64,000 nt of DNA. It comes from Nymphaea colorata (Eukaryota; Streptophyta; Magnoliopsida; Nymphaeales; Nymphaeaceae). The position numbers and the translations under genes are program-made. Shown here one piece after another: positions 47,501 through 58,439 of the stretch. The first letter of the stretch is position 1, and each line of letters opens with the position of its first letter. The notes under the pieces were generated by a model that saw only the letters and a list, made by a program, of their open reading frames with translations, did no database searches and had not been told where the DNA came from. The stretch is from the NCBI RefSeq assembly GCF_008831285.2, contig NC_045146.1, positions 20,391,149 through 20,455,148 of the forward strand, in the 5' to 3' direction.

Positions 47501-50500
47501 TGCAGAGAACAAGCGAGTTTCAGCAAAAAAATGGGTCCCGCTACTGGGTGGAATTGGTAGAGGGCTGAAGCAACTGAGTCAATTTGAGTTGGCGAGTTTC
47601 TAAACATTGACTCAAGCTGGATAGATCCTCTGATCCACTGGGCATTCACATGAGGCTAGTGAGCAATTCCATGTGCACCAAACACACCTTAGGAGGATAC
47701 TTAAGTTTAAAAATGCATTTCAGTTAGATGAATGTTAAAGCCTTCACGACTGGGCATATCATTTTCCTCGTTGTCTTTGCTACGGAAAGTAAAAAAAGGT
47801 GAAAAGATAACAACACTTCTCTCACACCAAACCGTCGCTGTTTCGAGCTTTTTTAGATTATAGGCAAAATAGTATTTTGTCGCTCACTTAACAACAAACT
47901 TGGCGAACGATTACTTGTAGATCTTTGTGCGTGATTAACCCTGAAAGAGGCTTATGTGGACCCTAAGCTTCTGTTGTTATCTTAAGAACAAACTTTACAA
48001 CTTTCTAGTTTCCTCGGAATCTCACTGTTGCAGATAGCTAGCAAATAAAATTTAATTAAAAGCAAAACTAAATAATTCAGGGCGGCTCCAACCAAGAAGA
48101 GGAATAAAGATCTGCAAGAAAGCTAAGCCTCCATTTGAAACATGCATTGTACGTGAAGTACGATCACCTACAAAGATGCAAAAGGCCATGAATTTAAAAA
48201 GCAAGGTCTGAAAAAACAAAGCAATCGACAAGAAGGTCAAAGTACGGGGATGATCATATTATAATTATTTTAATCAGCAATGTATGATTGTTCTAATATT
48301 CAACACTTTAATCTTAAGTAATACGATTTCATTTGTGGCGACTGCGAGTTCGAGACGTTAATAGAAATAGGAAAATGCAAAATATTTTACAAAGAAAAAT
48401 GAAAACGCCGGATCTTTAGTTAGTATTGAAAAAAATCGATCGCAATTTTCAACATTATATTTTTTATTAGCGCTTGCGAACGTGCGTGAAAGAATGAGAT
48501 ACTGGTTACATTTGATGAGATCATGAGCGAGAAAGCAAATAATTGACTTGTAACTTTGGCGGAAGAGGATATGGTATCCAATGGAGAGTTTAGTCCAAAC
48601 ATGAACTTTTGAAAATGATAATTTAATTAACGAATCAAATACACTAAAAAGCAAATGACGATACAAAAATATGCACATGGATTTTACTACCAATGCTAAT
48701 ATGCTAATTTGATGCATGCATCCATGCGAATTAACCTTAGCTGTGCCATCTAAGTCATGAATACCTTAATAATCATGGTTTTTATAAATTTCTTTATAAA
48801 TAAAATATGTTGAAAGATTGCCCTTATTTGATCATCTTTATAAATATTTCTAGTGATGTGTTCATGGGAAACATCATCTTGAAATGTTACCTAGTAGAAT
48901 TTCGAAAACCGCGCGCAAAGAAGTGTTTTCAGATCATATATAGTTCATGCATGTGTTTCCCTTAGTGTCATGACTTTTCGAGGAAATACGTTTCTTACCA
49001 CTTTTGATGGGAATTTTAGGGTGATTAATGTTGAGGCCATTTTGTAAGCAACAAGTTTTTTTTTTAAGTTTCAATTGAACCGTCGTTTTTGTATACATCT
49101 GAATGACATTAAGGTTAGATGGAAGTGGTGATTACTAGTTGCATAATCTGACAACTAATTTTGCAAAGGACATGAGTTGTTTTGTCAATTCAGAATGGCT
49201 TACATGCTTCGAAAGTGGATTATGACAATGAAAAGCCTAAAAAATTCACAGAATAACAAAAATATGTTACTCGAATGTTGTAATTGCTCGCCTGGTTTAT
49301 GTTTTTAATATATGTCAAACATAAAAGAGTGACTTACAGCTGAACTTTAAGAAGCATAATAGTTTTGCAACCCAATAGTTAAGCTGATACTTTCTATATG
49401 TATAAGGTATACAAGCATTTTTAATTAAAGTTACACTATAGATCATATGATAAAACAAAAGGGGGTTGTATCTTTGGTTAATTTGCATGGAAGTGCAAAT
49501 ATGTACGATTCAGTGCGTAGGGACAAGAAGTTAGTCATAAGTAGAGATAATGATTTTATCGAGGATGCTTTATAAAGTTGAACAAAAGGATGCAAAAAAG
49601 TATATTAATTCTGTTGCAACTGAGTTTTCAGAGAAGGAAAGATTAAAGAAATAAGAAAATAGTGTCAAATACTCTTTTTCATATGCTCCTAAAGTTCTTC
49701 CAAATTCAACTTGTATTGCTCAAAAATTACGAAGTCAGAGTTTCGATCAAGATATTTACTTAAAAATGGGTAACACTAACGATGAACATTTCTTAGTTTA
49801 TTTTTGTGTGGGTTGTGAAGATTTAGGTGTTGACGAGTCATTCCTGAAGCAAGACGAAGGAAAGCTATTGACAAATTAATTAAAATAATTAATCATGAAG
49901 AATGACATGGACAAATTAAATAAAATTATATCAATTGGTACGAGTTGAATCTGCAAGGCTAAGAAAAAGTTAGAGCTTCTACAAACGGAAGGTCAAATCA
50001 ATGTTTATGTTGTTAGTTTATAAGTCGTTCAGACTCGTTATTTTTTCTGACCACTCCAATTTCCGATATTGAAGTGAAAATTAACAATTCCGTCTGGGAT
50101 ATTTTTATAGCGTTAAAATGAAATTAGCGTTAAAATGAAATAACTTGATGTTGCCCGTTTTGCTTGTCGAAATATATCATATTTTAAAGTTCTCAAAAGT
50201 TCTTTTATGAAAAAATTGCAAGTTAGCAATAACTTGGGCCGAGCTCAAATTAAATAAATAATATCTTGTTGATTGATGAATCATCCAGCTTATTTCAAAA
50301 GCAAAGTTGGAAATGTTTGCAATTAAGTTCACTTGAACAAAGCTAGACTTTTCATTACCAGGTAATCCGTATATTAAAAACCCAAATCAACATCATTTGA
50401 AGGTGGTCATATCGCAATCAAAGTGGAAGTTCGTCATCAAGAACAATAATATAGTATTTCACGAATTTTTCATAAAGATTGAGTATTTCATGAATTTGTC

Positions 50501-51000
50501 CTAAAAATTGTGGCATATTAATAAAACATAAAAACATAATGTCACAAAATTAATTTTCCTCAGTTTTTGAAACATAGTTATGAAATAAGCCCCATACAGG
50601 TCCTACAATGTTATGGTTCATTCATCATTCAAGCTTCGTGAATTTTGTACTATTCATTAGAGACGCGGCATTGAAAATCAAAGAAATGATGCAAGTTAAG
50701 TATTCCAGGGCGGTTCTTACAATATTTAATTAGCGTTTAAATGTCAAAAACGGTTTTTACCAACAGTTGATTTTTTTCTTTTCCACTTGTGAATTCATCT
50801 TAATTGTAACCTTCCCACTTTTTAAAATCTAACACGGTAAATAAGAAATTTGAACAATGAATTCGGGGAAGGAAACATATATTTTTCCGTTAGTGACATG
50901 TATCATGTGCTCACCAGCATGTCACGCTCGTCAAAACTACTTGGTTAAAGAGAAGGGATACATTTTTACAGTCAAATGATCCACGGGCTCCCTTATTATA
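44580..51000. other. AT-rich gene-poor region
   Basis: Strongly AT-rich, especially from 46.4 kb on. ORFs are short and have no motifs. The stretch at 44600-45130 is less AT-rich, with ORFs up to 134 codons that I cannot assign. No element boundaries could be defined. Confidence 0.5.
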
Positions 51001-51009
51001 TATATCCGA

Positions 51010-51345
51010 ATGCTACACTGTTAAAGTTTACTTTCGTATTATTGATTATTGTGAGAAATCTTTAAAAATTTATAATTTTTTTTAAGTGATCGATTGTTTT
51101 GGTTCAGAGTATTTTTTTTTTTTTGGTGAAACCAAAACTTCTAGGAGATGGGTTTAGGTTTGTTGAATAGTTGCAGTGGTATCAGAGCTCATTCAACACT
51201 CAGACATCCCACATCCATGAATCTGTGTTTTTTATTGAAGAAGAATTGTAATGCTTCAAAAGTTTAGTCCTTTATTGAGAATTGTAAAAAATTTTGAGGG
51301 GCTTATAAGGTGAGTTGTTAAGTGATCAGTTGTTTTGGTTTCTAG
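51010..51345 (+). mobile_element. TRIM-like LTR retroelement remnant
   Basis: TGGTATCAGAGCT at 51177-51189 matches the classic primer-binding site complementary to the 3' end of initiator tRNA-Met. Two similar blocks lie on either side. Each runs from an AAAGTTTA word through TATTGA and a TTATAA-type word to TTAAGTGATC, and each is followed by TTGTTTTGGTT. They span about 51020-51107 and 51255-51341. An LTR, a primer site, a very short interior and a second LTR would fit a terminal-repeat retrotransposon in miniature. The copies are diverged and the outer boundaries are not clear. Confidence 0.45.
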
Positions 51346-53116
51346 CCTTTTCAATTTAAAACAAAGATTTTAACGGCGCGCACTCAGACCGGAGGCCTAA
51401 GTTTTGTATGATAGTGGGCCAAGTAGTGTGGCATAGAAAACTAAGGCTGTTTAGTGTGGGGGAGGCCAATGAAGATGATAGGAATGTGAGACTACTTGCA
51501 GACCAAACGTTGGGGTAGAAAGGGACACATGAGTCGACATATCTCACCCTATTTGTGGCTCTTCTCGATCTTAATAAATGAAGCGAAGGCCCTCCTACAA
51601 TCCGCCAAACTTGAATTTCCGTCGTTTGGGGGACAATTGCGTGCACTCGGAATACACCAACTGGTTAAGTGTAGCTGTTTAAGAAATTTTTTGATCGTTT
51701 ATATTTGAGAAAACAGTCGCCAAATGTTCCTGCGCTCCGTATTTTTCTTTCTGGGGATAGCTACGTGACACGAACCTCGCTTTTAAAATTTATCATTTCG
51801 TGATATGCGAGAATTTTCCGGAACTTTTAAAGAAAAATATCTGTTTGCTTTTGGGAAAAATGGTGCGCTCAATTTAATTGTCCGGCTTGATTGAGCTGGA
51901 AAAAAACCATATCTATTGTAATATACCGGACGATTATGAACCTGACATCCATCAACTAAAATTCTTTGCCTACATTATCTATCAAAGAAGTTTGCAGCAG
52001 TGAGAACGCATGCATGAATAACAGTACTTATCATCAGTATCGGTACAAGATCGGGTTTTCATGTCTAAGTTTTTCTTTTTCTTTTTGGAAACTTGTATTA
52101 TTTTACACTAGGTTTTTACAGCTTTTCTGCATCGGAAAAATAAAAGAGGCCGAGTCAGCCTGAATTCAAGAGGACAGTTGATTTGCACTGGAAAGAATGT
52201 TCTCCTTAATTTGTTGGTTTGAAGTAGGTTCGATCTTAATTAACCAGGAAGGTGAGCTCATGATCTCCTTCAAACCTTTTGAAATGACTGAACCACCAAT
52301 TTATCAGTTCTAAGTAGCCTCATCGGCGACGGATCGGTTGGTTTGGAACCAAGAAGTGGGAATGTACCCGCGGGCCTTAGGTAGTCTCCAGGATGAAATA
52401 TGTAGTGCTGTAAGCCTTGGTCGGTGAAAGTACAAGTCTTGTGCGGATAACTCATCGTCTTCCCCCTCAACCGCAAGTTCAGAAAACTTCAAGTACAGGT
52501 TGCGTGCCGGGCTACGGGCCACGTAAAGCACTCATGTCCATTCAATGGTGTGGGGAAAAAGACAACAGATTTACAGGAAACTTTCTGCCGTTCTGCATCA
52601 ACTTTCACTAGCCCCGAAGCAGTAGTTAAGTTGACAGTCCTGGTTCCCTGTCGTCTTTGGAGAACGAAGGAAGAAAAGCAGTAGGCCAGTTTAAGTGATG
52701 ATGACCCCTTAATCCCGGCATACTTTGTGAAGAATGATTGTTTAAGCTAACGGCCTCGATATATATATATATATATTTTATAGGGAAACAAATGCAAGCC
52801 AATATTTTATGTGAGAGCGCAAAAGCAAATGCGGGTCTCTGTTTCCTCTCCACCGCTCCCAGCAAATGAGTATTGTATTTATAACTTTGTGCTCTGCATA
52901 GCAGGACCATCCTTAGGTCCACTGCGCAACCACAAATGTAAATGAAGGATTAAGCAGAAAAACAGCGAAGACCAACAGAAGTAGGAAACAAATGCGCAGA
53001 AATCCTTTTATGTCAATCCCGCATCAAGAAAAGGCTGCGGCTCCCTCTGTACATGAACTCATTCTACAACGTGACTGTACTTTGATTTCGTAAAGACTGC
53101 CACAATTACCAATCGT
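51346..53116. other. Intergenic, downstream of EBF-like gene
   Basis: No gene is recognised. A TA microsatellite lies at about 52758-52776. The right-hand few hundred bases are likely the 3' untranslated region of the minus-strand F-box gene. Confidence 0.5.
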
Positions 53117-54856
53117 CTAACAAACTAGGTCGCATTCAAAATGGCTCAACTCGAAGGAGTCGATCGCCTTCTGGCTCAATCCGGGGCAGTTCCTTAGGTT
53201 CAACGTCGTCAGCCACAACATTTTGTGGAGATGAGCCAAGTCTGCATCCGTAATAGTGCCGCCTGAAACGTCTAAATCCCTTAACTCCGTGCAGTAGAAG
53301 GCAATCACCCGCAGACAATGGCCACTCAGCCTCGGGCAGTCACCAAGGCTTAGTGACTTCAGCTGTGGACCGAAGCAACGACATATCTCAGAAATGGAAG
53401 AATCAGTTAAGCCTGTACAGCCATTTAAGGTCACCCTCTCAATGGGGCGGACTTCCAGACCGGAGCCCATCATCAGTAGGCTGGCAAGACCTCGATCCGA
53501 TACTTGCTCCAGGCCAATGAGCTCCACTTCGCGCAGGTTTGAGCAAACACTTCCTATCCAATCCAGGAAAGCGTCCCCTAGCAAAACGCAGCATCCCACC
53601 ATTAGGGTTTCCAGTTTATTGCAGGAAGGTGGTGAGTTTAAACCTGCCCATGATCTGCTCGTCTCTACAATGGCGTTGCATCTTGTCAGCGAGAGGCTCT
53701 TGAGGTTTTTGGCATACCCAGAAAGGAACTCCACCAACCCACTGAAAGAAACCCGGTGGCACGCCTCCAGAGCAAACTTCTCCAATGCACCTACCCCTCG
53801 ACCTATTGCCACAAGACCCTCATCGTTCAATGCCCAGCTCCCGCTAATGGATACGCTCTTCAGATTGGAGCACTCCATTCCGACGGGCCTAAACCTGGCC
53901 AAGCTCCGCAAGTCAGGAGAGTCGAGGAAAGCAACATCTTTGTTCTCCACGTCGGCGCCGCTGGCATTCTGGGTTGCAACGTCGAAGGAGTAACCTTCGA
54001 GAGAGAGCGAGGCGAGGGCCCTGCAGTGCCTCACTAAGGCCAGCACAGCGCGAAGATTCGCGCGAAGCTGTGCGAGCTTGAGCCTCTTGAGATTCGGTAG
54101 TCCTGCGAGAATCGCGAACACGCCTTCGTCGCCGACGAGCCGGCAGCCCTTCACGGAGATGGAATGGAGGGTGGGAGTGTAGGCCCCGAAAGCCTTGAGG
54201 CTGCTGTTCCCGATGTTTCTGCAGGACTCGACGCTTAGTGTGGTCAGCTTCCTCAGCCCTCTCGCCACCGCCACCATCCCCTCGTCCGTGATCAAGGGGC
54301 ACTCGCACAGATCGAGTTTCTCCAAGAGAGCACAACCTCTGGACACGCAGACGAGCCCCCTGTTGGTTACGTAGAGACAACCCCAGAGGGCGAGCGACTT
54401 GAGGCAAGGGAAGCCGGAACCGACGATATCGAGGCCACAATCGGTCACCCCATGCGGCACTCGAGTCGAGTACGACGCCGCCTTCCGGACAAGGAAATCC
54501 CCCCTGATGCTCAGATCGCCGACGATCCCCTTCGCCCACTTGCAGACGGCCATGGCGGCCAGCCTCGTGTCCATGGCATGGCTCCCCTCTAAGCACCTCT
54601 TCATTCGGTCTCCCGCGCCGGACTGGTTGGCCGACTCCTTCACCTTGAAATCCGATATCTTCATGTGAGCTTGCAGTAGCAGAAACTTCTTGCACACGGC
54701 GGCACACAGCCATCGATCCGTAGGGTCGGGGTTGTAGCTGAATATCTCCGCGATGCACTCGTCCGGCAGACGATTAAATGGGTTCTCCCTGTCGTTACCT
54801 TCTCTCGGCAAACCCCTAGTCTTCTTCCTCCTCCTAACTTCTGCTGCCACCACCAT
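53117..54856 (-). CDS. EBF-like F-box/LRR protein, intronless
   Basis: A single uninterrupted frame of 579 residues. An RRRKK cluster lies at 8-12 and an F-box near 27-65, starting NRLPDECIAEIF. A linker contains DTRLAAMAV and GDLSIRG. About 16 cysteine-containing leucine-rich repeats follow to the C-terminus (such as CPLITDEGMVAVARG, CTGLTDSSISEI and CPRLSGHCLRVI), ending HFECDLVC. The linker words and C-terminal shape resemble EIN3-binding F-box proteins (EBF1/EBF2). Those act in nuclear SCF complexes to ubiquitinate EIN3/EIL1 and restrain ethylene responses. EBF1/2 are longer (over 600 residues) and, as I recall, have one intron, so this may be a divergent paralogue with other targets. The frame stays open upstream for 54 more codons, but a TATA box at 54923-54916 lies inside that extension. 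I therefore start at the Met at 54856, about 60 bases downstream of the TATA box. Confidence 0.9.
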   Translation of the reverse strand: MVVAAEVRRRKKTRGLPREGNDRENPFNRLPDECIAEIFSYNPDPTDRWLCAAVCKKFLLLQAHMKISDFKVKESANQSGAGDRMKRCLEGSHAMDTRLAAMAVCKWAKGIVGDLSIRGDFLVRKAASYSTRVPHGVTDCGLDIVGSGFPCLKSLALWGCLYVTNRGLVCVSRGCALLEKLDLCECPLITDEGMVAVARGLRKLTTLSVESCRNIGNSSLKAFGAYTPTLHSISVKGCRLVGDEGVFAILAGLPNLKRLKLAQLRANLRAVLALVRHCRALASLSLEGYSFDVATQNASGADVENKDVAFLDSPDLRSLARFRPVGMECSNLKSVSISGSWALNDEGLVAIGRGVGALEKFALEACHRVSFSGLVEFLSGYAKNLKSLSLTRCNAIVETSRSWAGLNSPPSCNKLETLMVGCCVLLGDAFLDWIGSVCSNLREVELIGLEQVSDRGLASLLMMGSGLEVRPIERVTLNGCTGLTDSSISEICRCFGPQLKSLSLGDCPRLSGHCLRVIAFYCTELRDLDVSGGTITDADLAHLHKMLWLTTLNLRNCPGLSQKAIDSFELSHFECDLVC

Positions 54857-54869
54857 TTCATAGACAAAG

Positions 54870-54887
54870 AGAGAGAGAGAGAGAGAA
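54870..54887. repeat. (GA)n tract in the EBF-like leader
   Basis: A GAGA/CTCT tract lies about 15 bases before the start codon, at the expected start of transcription. It reads as CT on the coding strand. Confidence 0.85.
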
Positions 54888-54915
54888 TCGAGGTGTAGGG
54901 AGGCAGTAGATGTGG

Positions 54916-54923
54916 CTATATAG
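54916..54923 (-). promoter_or_regulatory. TATA box of the EBF-like gene
   Basis: CTATATAG lies about 30 bases before the GA tract and about 60 before the chosen ATG. It implies a very short leader and argues against the longer upstream open frame being translated. Confidence 0.6.
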
Positions 54924-54929
54924 GGAAAA

Positions 54930-57900
54930 GGAATGGTGCAGGATTCATTATGAGCCAGGTGTGTGAGGGAGACTCCCGGGAGGGAAAAAAAGAAAAAAGA
55001 AAAAAGAAGAGAGAACAAAGACGGGGCTGGGAAGGGGGATTATAATTTCTGAAGATTTCAGAGAAACGTGGGGATCAGAACTGGCAAAAAAGCTAAACGT
55101 GGATGGTCATGAGCGCACGGTTTTCAAATTCATACCCCATCTTTGGCACATGCATTGAGTGCTCTCAGTAGCCTTGTCTTTTTGTTATCGTCTTTCCTTT
55201 TTCCTCTACCACAAGGTGAAAAAAATACAAGCATGATGAGATTATTCATCTCGCCCTGCGATCCATACAACTAACAAAGGATGGGCCTTCAATGTTCCGT
55301 TCCGGTTGCTTCCTGCTCTTGAATTCTGTCCAAATGAACAAGTACTTCGCCCCTTAACAAACACTTTTGACACATTAGAGTCCACAGGTCCCACTTGTTA
55401 GATGGCATTTCGGACGTCCTTTCGGCGCATTCCCGGCTCCACTCATCACGTTCTCCAAACTCAAAGTCAAGCGATCTCGGTCCACCCTCATCCTGACAAC
55501 CCATCAGTCTCCTTCTCAAAGTTTTCAATCCATGCATCACGGGCCAAAAGTCTGTTATTTATTGCGAGTCCGAATAAAGAGCTTGCTGAGCGGCTGACGC
55601 AGTGTTATCCACACCAGCAGACGAACTCTTCACATATATAGCGAACACAAAAGCAGGGTCTAAACGCCTATCTACTCAAGCCTGCTCACAATTTATACCT
55701 ATCAATGCTTGACAGCACTCGGTTTTAACTTAACGTGGCCTCGCCTGAGCTCCGTTCACGTCGCTCATGAAAAATGCGGGCGTCGAGTTCAGATCACACA
55801 GAGGATCAGCTGGCGCACTGATTCTGTGGGACGACCTAACTAGCTTTCCATCTACCTGCTGTCGAGAACCATTTTCCGCTTGGCTATATGGTATCTGTAA
55901 TCATCTCTACAACGAATTACTCTCCGGCAGCCCGGGTAGATCCCCAAAACCGCGTGAATAGTGTCGGAAGGGACCGACCTGAGATGTTTGACCGAGACGA
56001 TACAGCCCATCGGATTCTTCTTTTAGTTGTTATTTTAAAAGATTTTCCGGGCATGAGCCAACTTGAACAAGTGGATTTCATTATTCAAAGTGGTGTCGTC
56101 TCAAAAGAACCACTGGAAATGGCATTTCCTTCCCCCTTTCTTTTCGCAGATTGCAACTTGGAGGATTCCCTGTCGAGAATTATGGGAGGCTGGATAATAA
56201 TGATCTATAGTAGGTAGATCTCGGAGAAAAAGAAATGGAAAAAGGAGAAAAGTATTGTGGGCATGAGAATTTCAAAACTAAGAGAAGGTTTAAGATAACA
56301 GAGATATCAACCAATCATTTGGGTCGGCAGATTTCATGGAGTTTCCAACAGTTTTCGTTCGTAGACAAGGTGCTTTTGATGAGTGAACCTGCGTTGGGCC
56401 AAGATTTAACGAAATGAGCACGGACTACAGTCGGTTTTTCTTCACACATAAATATATGTTTGGACCAATCTCGATACTTTCCAACTTCCAATGTCGTTTA
56501 CGAAACATAAAACCGATTTGATGCATAAAATTCCAATTCTCATCCTTTTGAGATTAAAATGGTAATCTCTCTACAATGGAAAACAAAATATATAATTGGA
56601 AGGAGCGGAATTGTGTTTAATTGAACATCAAGCCGACACGGGGACCGGACTATATTTCTGTGTGTAGTCGGAAATTGGTCAGGAGAATTAAAACTTGATC
56701 AAGTTACATTTGGGCAATCTGCGTCTACCAAACTGGGTCTGGAGAGGATTGACTAGGCTTCTTCGCTTGAGCGGCACTGCGTTCCGGAGTAACGCTTCCG
56801 ACTTCGCTTACTGCCTTTGATCGCATCGTCAGCATGTCAGCCGTCGCTCAAGATTCATGCAGCATAAGTACGACTACGGATACCAATGATCAGTACTCTC
56901 CTCTTCTTAATTCTGCCTACAAATTATTAATGTTGGACTTAACAGACTTGAACTAGTCGCTGCCTGGGTCAATCCACCGGTTTTTTTTTTTTCCTTTTCC
57001 TTTTGTTACATTATGCACTTGCCATAATTTTTTTTTGCCAATAACAAATGCATTTCGCTGAAGAATTTAGGGTTCGCCAAACATCGAGATTCTTGCCATT
57101 TCGATTTTATTCCCCTCCCTCCGATAAGCCTAATGAACGGCAGCCATTGAAGATTCAAAACTGAACAACAGGAGAGAATGGGATTGATGACATTTCTTCT
57201 TCTCTTCCCTCCATTTTCGTCTTATTCCGAGCCGGAACGCCCTTACAGCCACAGGCATCCTTCATTCTTAAAATAATATTATATTTTGTTGTTGTATTCC
57301 CTTATCACTCTGCACATACACTCGATTTGTCACAAAAGACAAAGCAGCATCCACGGCAAGGAAGTAAATGAGACTGACCGACTTCCGCGCATAAAGCTTC
57401 GATGCAGAGAGTCCTACAGTGGCACGCTGTTTGGCCGCGTGAAGGCCCCCGGCCAGAGCCCCAGCTACTCGATCAAGAACACCAATATTCTATCATCGCC
57501 TTTACGCCTTCCACCATCCCTCCTACATGCACTTGGCCCTTATGTGTGCTATTCTGCATTTATTGATAATTCTGCAACTTGGGAGACAAGCCAACTTTAT
57601 TCGAGCTCTAGTTGGAAGAAAAGCATTTATTCAGTCCTCCTGTCGTCACATACTATTGATCCCTGTAAGAAAGATGAGTTTGGTTTAATTTCACCTTATT
57701 CTCGCTATCGAAATTAATAGCGTTTACTATTGTTATCATATGAAGTCAAGGCCAGGGTGAAACGACTGGCCTGCGAAATGTTCTCCTCATCACGCTGAAA
57801 TCAGAGCTTGAGATGGTGCACGCAGATTATTTGATGCGCCTCAGAAAACTTTGTGAGAAGGTTGCCTGTCAGGAGAGGAAAGCTTCTCCTTCATCTTCTT

Positions 57901-58395
57901 CTTCTTCTTAGATATTATCTATATATACCACTTTGTGGAATATGATAAAGAAGATCTCCTTCATCTACATCGTATGTATATGCAGATCCGATCTTTGGCT
58001 TACCGAAGGTCTGAGATTTCCCCCCCGTATTGTTAGCATGATGGAATTACCAGAACTTTCAACTTTGTATCAAGATATGCAGTGTATCGACCTTCGAAAT
58101 TCCAGGGTCGCCAATGGAGTACTCTGTGCCACTCACAAGTTGAACATACATCCTTACTGTCAAATAAATTTCAAAATTCCTGCTATTTGAGTCCATGAAC
58201 TTGTGTTTTTTGTTATAAAAATTACCGCTGCTATTTTCCTTTTTTTCTTTTACCAAAAAAGTGAGTCTGTTTAGCAAAACTACCATTTTAATCATTATTT
58301 TTTGCGTCCTAACAACTTCATTTCACTTGTTGCTTCTAGTGCACTTCTCAGTTCTCATAAGACTTCAAAAGATCTTCTTCTCTTCCAACCACCCA

Positions 58396-58439
<44 letters not shown>

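Noticed and set aside
51177-51189. Full-length Copia or Gypsy retrotransposon suggested by the primer-binding site
   Set aside because: No gag, protease, integrase or reverse-transcriptase motifs follow in any frame. Only a miniature or decayed element is supported.
53394-54758. Long ORFs overlapping the EBF-like gene (199 codons on plus, 281 on minus)
   Set aside because: They are shadows of the GC-rich F-box/LRR coding frame, without repeats or domains of their own.
54857-55018. 54-residue N-terminal extension of the EBF-like frame
   Set aside because: It overlaps the TATA box and GA tract, is low-complexity (Phe/Leu/Ser), and would start upstream of the likely transcription start.
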